Below, piece by piece: positions 1 through 9,200 of a stretch of DNA of 11,193 nt. Position 1 is the stretch's first letter; each line of letters opens with the position of its first letter. The stretch spans positions 1 through 11,193 of the forward strand of contig RZYD01000052.1 in assembly GCA_009930445.1 (NCBI GenBank). The letters are read 5' to 3'. The DNA comes from Bacteroidia bacterium. Its GTDB lineage: Bacteria > Bacteroidota > Bacteroidia > Bacteroidales > BM520. The notes beneath the pieces were generated by a model. That model did no database searches. It was not told the DNA's origin and worked only from the letters and a program-made list of their open reading frames with translations. A program made the position numbers and the translations under genes.

Positions 1-213
1 CAACATGGTTCTTCTCTTGAATATGCCCGTGATTTCTTTTTTGCTCTGTTCAATGGCAACCCTTCTGCTTATCCTCAGTCGTTTGGGGCTGTTTCAGCAG
101 AATCAAAAACGGATAATATTGGCAATGCTTCGTCATTGAACTCTTTTCGCTGGCTGATGTTTTCCATCAATGCCATGGGCGACCCGGAACTGCCACTTCT
201 TACCGCTAATCCA
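1..213 (+). other. C-terminal end of peptidase C25 (gingipain-type) domain
   Basis: About 71 residues resemble the last part of C25 cysteine proteases. There is a helix-like stretch 'ARDFFFALFNG', then 'FGAVSAESKTDN', then 'RWLMFSINAMGDPELPLLT'. The GDPxLP motif just before the domain boundary is characteristic of C25 proteins, where it closes the caspase-like fold. The catalytic His and Cys precede this segment in the family and are not in the window, so activity cannot be judged. The immediate switch to an Ig-like domain supports the call. A non-catalytic C25 relative, such as a PorU-like protein, is possible but is not expected to carry such adhesin modules. Confidence 0.7.
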
Positions 214-3200
214 ACTCCATTGGCCGTTAATCATCCGGTATCTCTTTATTATGGGATTGCGCAGGACGTTGCGATTGAAACTGGTGTCGCCAATGCCCGT
301 GTGTGTCTGTCTGATGATAATCCTTCTAACCCGTTGTATGTGTATGCCATAGCCGACAATACAGGGTCTTGTGCAGTAAATGTGACTCCTGCTGCAGGGT
401 ATGATGTAACGCTTACCGTAACCGCACCCAATCATTATCCAACAATGGTGAGTATTCCGGTGGTTCCTTCCAACGAACCCTATCTTGTGCTGGAATCCAT
501 TACCCCTAATACATCCAGTGGAGATGCTACCCTCGAGGCAGGAGAATCCGTGACAATGGATGTTCAGCTCCGGAACCTCGGTGGCGTTGCCGCAAATAAC
601 ATAATGCTGCAACTGGAAGCAACGGATCCCGAAGGTTTTTTGTCGCTCACCGATATAACAGAATCGTATTCCGGATCGCTGGCGTCGGGTGAAACGCTGA
701 TTCTGTCTTCCGCATTTGCACTCGATATTGCCATGAATGTTACCAATAATTATCCGATTATCCTTTCTACCGGAATCAGTTTTACTGCAAAGCAAACCAA
801 CTGGTTTCAGACCAGCTTTTATGTATATTCTGATATTTTCCCTAAATATCTCACGGCGGTTTCGGGGATTCAGCAGGTCGACCTGCAATGGTATGCCCCT
901 TTTGGTGGATGGAAATCGTACTATTCCGGTGGGGGATGGCTTTCTTGCTCTGTTGAGGAGAAGGCCATGAAATTTTCAGCTGCTGATTTTGATTTGGACT
1001 ATCCGCTGGAAATTGCACAACTGGCCTCACAATTTTATGAAAATACTCCCTGGAACGGAAACAATGCATTTCGTTTTTCTATTTATGATGCCACTACAGA
1101 GGCATTGCTTTATCGTACCGACTGGATTAGCGCAAATCCTTCGGGATATACCATGCATTTCATGGATTATCCGATCACGTTGTCGGGTGATTTTTATCTT
1201 TCCGTTGAATCTGCGGATTCGGTGGATGGTTTTCCCACGAATGTGGTCTCTGAACCTATGGCACCTGAAAATACACACAGTTATTCGGGCAGTCCGGGGA
1301 ACTGGACAAAAGCCGGGGTGGAATATTCCCATTATATCTATGTAACAGATGCTGTAAATGGAGGTGACCAAAAGCTCTCTTACGCACCAGATGTTTCTTT
1401 TCAACAAACACAAGGAGCCACGGATCTTTTATCCGGGAAAGGGCCTGATTATACCTTTCTGGGGTATAATATCTACCGCGACACCCAAAAGATAAACAGT
1501 GCGCCGCTAAATGATAATGAATTTTCTGATGTTTCTTTGGCTGCCGGGTTGTATGCGTATGATGTTACAGCCGTTTATTCCGAAGGCGAATCCTGTCTTT
1601 CCAATATGGTATTTGGTGCTGCACTGGATGCCTCCACCGTGTTTTATGACCATTTTGAGGGCACCAACAACTGGAATGGGGATATGGGTTGTAACTGGAG
1701 TGTTATTTATGGAACGGGTTATTCCGGTCAACGCAGTCTGACCGACAGTCCGGAGGGAAATTATGAAAATATGACCGATTGCCGTACATGGACTTCTCCT
1801 CCGGTGAATATCATGAACGCAAACGCCAATCAGGCATCCGTATCCTTTTTTGCCAAATTTGCCCTGGAGGCTGATTATGATACGTGCTATTTTATGGTTT
1901 CGACGGAGTTAAATACTGGAAATGAGGAAGTTTTAGGCTTTTTTACCGGTATTAACACCGATTGGACGGAATACCTTTATGATATTTCTTCTTATATGGG
2001 CAATGGTGCAGTTTACTTTATTTTCAGAATGAAAACCGACCCGCTGGTTAACGAGGATGGAATTTATATTGATGATTTCCGTGTGCGTGTTTTTGAGAAT
2101 GGAAATGCGCCAGCCAACAATATTATGGCATACCGCTACGGCCCTGAAGTGCATTTGACCTGGGCGCCGCCAATGGCAGGTGGGGAAGGCTGGTTTTCGC
2201 ATTTTCGCTGGAATACGCACTATACCACTGCGGGGGATGAAAAGGCCACCTATATTAACCTGGCTGAATTTGGCAATGCCTATCCCATGAAACTGGAAAA
2301 AATCCGTCATAACTTTTATGACCGGTACCAGAACCTCTGGGAAGGCAATACCCGCTATACCTTTCGGGTGTACAAAAAAAACGGGGTGGATCTGATCTTT
2401 GAGTCGGAGCAACTGGAGGCGATTGCCTGGGAGAATGAATATACGCTTCCCACACCGTTAATTCTGGATGATGATGTACTTGTTTCGGTAAAGCCTGTGG
2501 CCGCAACCGGAGGCCCATGGTCTTTGTTTCAAAACGATCCAACCAATCTTTCCAGAGGTTTTGAAGGGAATTCAAGTGTCGGCTGGTATCAGCGAAATGG
2601 CAATTGGTCAACCTCTGTATATTTAACCTATACTTCCCAAAAATCTATTGATCCGGTGTGGGGAAATCCCGGAGTGGCACTAGAGAATCTTGCTGAGTCC
2701 CCGATTGAAAGCGGAGCTATGATTCCTGTTCCTGCCGAAGACCTGGCCAATGCTCCGGTATTTAAAGGAAACACCGCGCTGGCAAAAAATGTCTTGGGTT
2801 ATAATATTTATCGTGATGGATTATTACAGAATACCTCTCCGGTTACTACTACCTGGTATCAGCAATCTTTGCCTTATCAGGGGTATTATACCTACGAAGT
2901 AAAGGCCGTTTATCCTGACGGGTTATCTGTTTCCACACTGCCTTTGCCACTGGTGTATGATGAGGTGGTGGTGATGGATCCTCCCATAGCTGCCGCTATT
3001 GATGAGGTTACTTTATGGTTTGCTCCTGAATTTTCGTGCCAGGCCGGATTGGGAAACTCGCTGGAGGGCTATCCGGAAGTCAGAATGCATTCCGGGATGG
3101 GAATCAATGGAACCACCTGGAATAATGTGATTCCCTGGGAGCAGAATGGGGTGAACGGACAATCCTCACAACTTTTTGCTGCGGGCAATGGTTTATATTC

Positions 3201-6200
3201 CATTACCTATACGCCGTCGGAGTATTACGGTACGGGATCGGATGTGCCCTCTCAGGATCAACTCTGTATGGTTTTCAATGGCGGTGAGATGGCGGAATTG
3301 GATTTTGGAAGCCCCTGGGCAAAGGAAGGTAAGGCAACGGATGATTATGGTAACTGTGTTGACATTTTTATTCCGCTGGAATTCAGGGATACCCTCTTTT
3401 TTGACGATTTTGAATCAGGGCTTTCCCATTGGGATGTGACCGGCAACTGGAACCTTACATCGGCCGAGTTTTTCTCTCCCAACCATTGCCTTACCGATTC
3501 CCCGGAGACTCTCTATTCTGTGCCTTCAGAATCTTCAGCTACCATGAACACTGGTGTTGATTTATCACAAAAGGCCAATGCGCTGGTTGAATTTAGCCTG
3601 ATACATTTTTTGTGCCCAGATGATTTGGTTTTTGTAGAAGTTTCAAACGATGATTTTGCAACGATAATGATGTTGGATAGTATAAAGGGATCCGACTGGA
3701 AACCCTGGAAAAAAATTCAATATAGCCTGAATAGTATGTTGGGCGCTACCAATCTGAAAGTGCGGTTCCGGTTGGTTACTTCCAATCTGCCGGAAGATGG
3801 CGTTTATATCGATAATTTTGTTATTAAAGCATCGGAAGGAAGTTTTATGGTAGCCGAAATCATTCCCCACTCCGGAAATGGGGCATTTGCGTTCTTTGCC
3901 AATCAAACAGCCTCCCTCGATGTGATTGTATTTAACGGGGGAGGTATGCCTCTTTCCAATGTGCCTGTTACGCTTACTAAAACTGACCCTGGCAATTATG
4001 TTTCCATTACCGATGATAATGGAATTATTGAATCGTTGGGGATTGGTGAAGTTGATACTTTGTTTAATGTGTTTTCACTGGAGGTATCTGTGGGTGCAGA
4101 GGATATGTATCCGTTGAGTTTATCGGTGGGTGCTGACCTGCCCGCTAAAGCAATGGAATGGTTCGACTTCGGGTTCTATGTGTTCTCCGATCTGTATCCT
4201 TTGAATCTACAAGCTGTTAATTCCGAAGATGAAGTTCATCTTTCCTGGGAAGCACCTTTCAGCGGATGGTATAGCTACCAGAATGGGGGGATATGGGATG
4301 TGGATTGGTCTGCCGCCGAACGTGCTACCTTATTTCAGGCCGCTGATTTTAGTTTAACCTATCCGGTCTATTTTACTACCATAGCACACTGGTTTAGTGA
4401 ATTACCAGATTATCCCTGGAATGGGAATAATACTTTCCGTTATAATGTATACGATTATAATTCAGATACCTTAATTATCCAGTCCGATTGGCTGGTGGCA
4501 ACGGAAAATAATTATGCCTTTTTGTTCCTTCACGATGCCGTGAAGGTTGACGATGATTTTTATGTAAGTGTTGAGGTACAGAATATGACAGGACCCGCAT
4601 TCCCTTCCAGTGCGCATAACGAAGGAACAACGTATCCGCAATCCCATTCCAGACTGGGAAGTCCCGGCGCCTGGACGGTTTTTGATAATGAATGGATAAC
4701 CTACCTTTTTATAAGTGGTGATGGCGGGGTTTCCGGCACCGGTGATGATTTGACCATCGGCTATGAAGCAGGTAACCCGGTTCGTCGGCAGCCTCCCGGG
4801 CTAAGTCAGGATGAAGTAAGGTCGGGTGAAGCAAAATCTTCCGTAATCGGCTACAATGTTTATCGCAATGGGACAAAAATTAACACCAACCTGGTTAATG
4901 GCTATGCTTTTTCCGATACGGGTCAACCCTACGGAACTTATGCCTATGCAACAACTGCAGTTTATGCCGAAGGGGAGTCCTGTGCTTCTAATGTTGTATC
5001 GGGTACATTTCTTGATCCTGACCTGGTCTATTATGAAGATTTTGAGGAAAATAATGAGGAAGATTGGAACTGTGGCTGGGATTTTACAACCGCAGATGCC
5101 CATTCTGGTGCCGTTAGCCTTGCCAATGCCCCATGGGGTAATTATGCAGATAATCAGGATTGCTGGGTGAAGGCCGATCCGCCGATTAGCTTGTTGAATG
5201 TTAATGCGGAGAGTGCAACACTATCGTTTTGGGCTAAATACGAGTTAGAAGAAAATATAGATACCTGTTATGTTGAATTATCAACGGATTTCTGGAGTGG
5301 CCAACGTGATACCATTGGTTATTTTACCGGTTTTAATACTACCTGGCAGGAGTATACCTTTGATGTCTCCGGTTATATTGGGAAATCGTTTGTTTGGATT
5401 TTGCACATGAAAACCAATGAATCGGTAAATTATGACGGATTTTATATCGACGATGTCTCATTGAGGCTTTACGGCAATGATTATGCTCCTGCTCGTAATT
5501 TTGAAGCGTTTCCTTATAGTGAGGAGGTACACCTGGATTGGGACTGGCCTATGGCTGGCGGAGAGGGTTGGTTCTCTAACTGGCGTTGGACAAACACTAC
5601 CTATTTTAACCCGCTGGAAAAAGCTTCCTATATCGACATTGCCGAATTTGGTAATGCTTATCCCATGCAGCTGACAAAAATCAGACATCACTTTATGGAT
5701 TGGGAAGGCAATAACTGGAATGGGGAAAACGAGTTTAAATTCAGGGTTTATGAAAAGGACGGACAGACATTGATTTTTGAATCTGAAGTGCTTATTGCAA
5801 GTGATGGGGTTTACGAATATGTATTACCCCAGCCCCTGGAGTTAACCGATGATATCCTGCTTACCGTGAAGCCTATGGACGTGTATCCAACATCATGTTA
5901 CATGAGTGATACCGATAATCCCGGACACGGATATCTTGGAAGTGCTGACAACGGATGGGAATCCATTAATGGAAACTGGGCTACAGAGGTCTATCTGGCA
6001 AATTCAGGATCTAAAGATAATATCTCAGGAACCTGGCTCGCTGCTGGTATTGAACTTGGCAACACTGTCCCCTCCACCAATCCTGTTGGAAAACAAATTC
6101 TTCCGGCGGATGTCAGAGCTACTTTACCGCTATTTAAAGGAAATCAAAAACTGGCAAAGAGTACTCAGGGGTTTAATGTTTTTCGCGACGGACAACAGAT

Positions 6201-9200
6201 TAACAGTGTGTTAATTACAAATAATTACTTCTATGATACCGTGCCACATCAGGGTGTATATGACTATACCGTGAAAGCTGTTTATGCCGGTGGTATGTCT
6301 GTTGGTACAGTTAATAAATCGATGACTATTGATGATGTAGTAATTATGTTCCCCATGGATGCTGCAGCTGAGGATGAGGTTACCTTATGGTTCGATCCAT
6401 TCTATTCCTGCGAATCGGGACAAAGTAACAGCCTGGAAGGTTCTTCTGAGGTACGTATGCATTCAGCAATCGGTGTTAATGGCTCGGGTTGGGTCAATCC
6501 CATTGAGTGGGATGATACCGGCTACGACGGCACAACAACCTATCTTAATGCACAGCCTCAAGGCCAGTACACAATCACTTATACGCCATCAGCATTTTAT
6601 GGAGTAAATCCTGCTTCTGACCAAATTTATCAACTTGAAATGGTGTTTAACTCCGGAAATAGCACTGCAAGTCCATGGGATAAAGAAGGAAAAGCTCCTG
6701 ATGGTTTTGGGGGTTGTGAAAATATTATTATTCCGCTGAACTTCCGATCAGTCATCTTTGAGGATGATTTTGAATCAGGAACAGGTAACTGGACCCTCTC
6801 AGGATCCTGGGCGCTGACAGATTTAGAGTTCTTTACCGCAACACATGCTTTAACTGATTCTCCAAATAGCTGGTATAGTGGTACTTCTGAAACATCCGCA
6901 ACACTGACAGCAGGTGTTGACTTGTCCGGATATTCATCCCCGGTATTGGAATTTAATCTGATTCACGGCCTTGGAAATGGTGATCAGTTGTTTGTAGAAA
7001 TTTCAACGGATGACTTTGCTTCAGCTACGCTGATGGCTACCTACAATTTCTGGGATTGGAAGCCCTGGACACATGAAACGATAGATCTGAGCCTTTTTGA
7101 GGATGAAACCAATGTGAAAGTCCGTTTCAGGCTGGCTACAGATGACACTGACGATGGCGACGGTGTATTTATTGATGATTTTGCGATAAAAGGATTTCAG
7201 GCAACCACTGTTGTTGAGTCCATCCCATATACTCAGGATTTTACTGTTTTCCCGACTCCCGACTGGGAACAGTTTGAAGGTCAGCTAACGGCAAGTTCGG
7301 TTTTAGTACCTTATACCGGTACCGGAACCTGGGATGGATGGCATGAGGATGGATTTAACTGTTCCGGCGGATCTACAGGTGCCATTAGAGGTAATCTCTA
7401 TAACGCTTCACACTATTATTGGTATATTACTCCCTATATTGACTTGGGCAGCAGCCCGCAAAATATTGAGCTGAGGTTTGATATGGCGGGGAGTAATTGG
7501 AATTCCTGTATCCAGGCATTGCTACAATCTGAAGATCATTTTGCTGTGGTTATCTCTACTGATGGAACAACATGGACGGAAACAAATACACTGATTGAAT
7601 GGGAAAGCGGGGATGCGTTCCCGGTTTATGGTGAGACTTTTGAAGTAGATTTAACAGGGTATTCAGGATTAGTGAAGGTTGGGTTTTATCATGGACATAA
7701 TTCAAGTTCCACTGATATAGAAGTTTTTATAGACAACGTCTATGTTGGTGTTGATGATGACCCTCTTACTATTGCTGAGGCAAGATTATATCCGATTGGA
7801 ACACAGGTAACAGTTACCGGTGTTGTTACCAATGGACAGGAGTTAGGTAATATTCGTTACTTCCAGGATGCCACGGCTGGTATTGCAGCGTATGGCGGAT
7901 CTCAAAACGGGGTGATCTTCGGAGGCGATTCGGTGACTTATAGCGGTATTCTGAAAGATTATAATGGACTTCTTGAGATTGACCCGATTACCAACATGAC
8001 CGTTATTGCTTCAGGTGTTACTTTACCCGATACGGCAAATATTGAGCCTGTTGAGGTGGGTGAATTATATGAATCACAGTTGATTGTTATTGATACGGCC
8101 TTTTTTGTGAACCCATCCGGGACTTTTTCCGCCGGTGTATATTCTGTAATAGGCCCTGATGCTGATACAGCGAATTGTTATGTCCGGTATTCAACAACAC
8201 TTATCGGAACCGATATTCCCTCTTCGCCGGTGATCCTGAAAGGTATTCTGTCACAATATTCTCCCACTGATCCTGCCGCCGGTTATCAGATTATCCTCAG
8301 GGATACCGATGACCTCACTCCATTACCCTTACCTCCAACTTCGGTCCAGGCTATTGCAACACTTAATGATGTGTCATTGTCATGGGATGTGCCTCTAACG
8401 GGTGTGATAATTCCCGGTATCGATGGGTACAATATCTACCGAGCTGTCGGCCATACTGCCCTTTTCAGCAGTGCAACAATGGTTAATCCGTCGTTGATTA
8501 CCGGCCAGTCTTACCTTGATCAGGATCTTGCCAATAACGATTATAGTTATTGGATTGAGGCTGTTTATGGTGATGGAGAAATTGCCGTTTCCGGGCGTAT
8601 TACAGTTACCGTTAACAATTATGTGAATGTGAGTGGATATGTAACTCTTTCGGATCTTACTCCGGTGGAAGGTGTTTTAATTCATTTAATTCGTCCGAAT
8701 GGCTCCAGCGGAACGCATACGAATGCTTCGGGTTATTATTCATTTAGTAATGTAATTCCGGGACTAGATTATACGGTTTATTGTGAAATGACAGGGTATA
8801 CGTTTGATCCTGATCAAAGGGCTTATACGTCTCTCTCTGTGCATATAACAGATGCTGACTTTACTGCCATTCCCACAACTATCTCTATAACCGGAAACAT
8901 TTCCGACTATTCCGGAGGTGTCGCCGATGTGCTGATTACTTTTAGCAATGAAGCGGGAAATGCAATGACCAACAGTATGGGCGATTATTATCATGAGGTA
9001 CCTTATAACTATACAGGGCTGGCTATGCCATCGAAGGATAATTTCCTTTTTACACCGGCTAACCGTTCTTATGATGATCTGATTACCGACCGCACCGGGG
9101 AGGATTATGCCGCAACCTGCACCCTTACTTATTTGGTGTCAGGTACCATCACCGATGGAACTCTTCCGCTCGAAGGTGTTTTGGTAATGTTGACTGGTTC

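Larger units (their letters stand above)
475..3831 (+). repeat. Mega-module A (first copy of a tandem ~1,120-residue repeat)
   Basis: This 1119-residue segment aligns from end to end with 3835-7194. Its order is Ig-like, split FN3 with insert, jelly-roll, split FN3 with insert, SusE-like sandwich, jelly-roll. Anchor pairs between copies include SDIFP / SDLYP, 'HLTWAPPMAGGEGWFS' / 'HLDWDWPMAGGEGWFS', 'AEFGNAYPM' in both, 'DEVTLWF' in both, and FDDFESG / EDDFESG. The offset between copies is 3357-3360 nt throughout the anchors checked. The copies are clearly diverged, with identity judged by eye to be far from complete, so the duplication is old or the domains were under different selection. 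Confidence 0.85.
3835..7194 (+). repeat. Mega-module B (second copy of the tandem ~1,120-residue repeat)
   Basis: This 1120-residue segment repeats the full domain order of 475-3831, with only one codon between the copies as I drew the boundaries. Both ends align: 'EGSFMVAEIIP' with 'EPYLVLESITP' at the start, and 'GVFIDDFAIKG' with 'GVYIDNFVIKA' at the end. Lengths differ by about one codon in total, although several small compensating indels must exist, for instance in the linkers near 4770-4845. The duplication joins two complete domain sets in frame, as expected from unequal exchange within a modular gene. Confidence 0.85.

Noticed and set aside
133..888. 251-codon open frame on the minus strand
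   Set aside because: It lies fully antisense to the C25 end, Ig-like domain and domain A1. Its translation is rich in Ile, Arg, His, Cys and Gly with no recognisable domain, as expected from antisense of a biased coding strand.
989..1345. 118-codon open frame on the + strand in another frame
   Set aside because: Overlaps the conserved insert of domain A2 in frame +1. The alternative product is Met/Trp/Ile-rich and unlike any known family.
1933..2412. 159-codon open frame on the minus strand
   Set aside because: Antisense to conserved jelly-roll A3 and insert A4. No domain-like pattern, and the + frame is conserved between copies A and B.
3832..3834. A gene boundary between the two mega-modules
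   Set aside because: No stop codon, start codon with ribosome binding site, or intergenic gap. The frame continues directly from jelly-roll A6 into Ig-like B1.
7198..7749. Start of a third mega-module copy
   Set aside because: After 7194 the Ig-like domain is missing and the jelly-roll is of another type, followed by OB-like domains, so the duplication stops at two copies.
7201..8619. A secreted nuclease attached to the OB-like domains
   Set aside because: No endonuclease I, HNH or other nuclease motif was seen around the OB-like segments, only jelly-roll and FN3 patterns.
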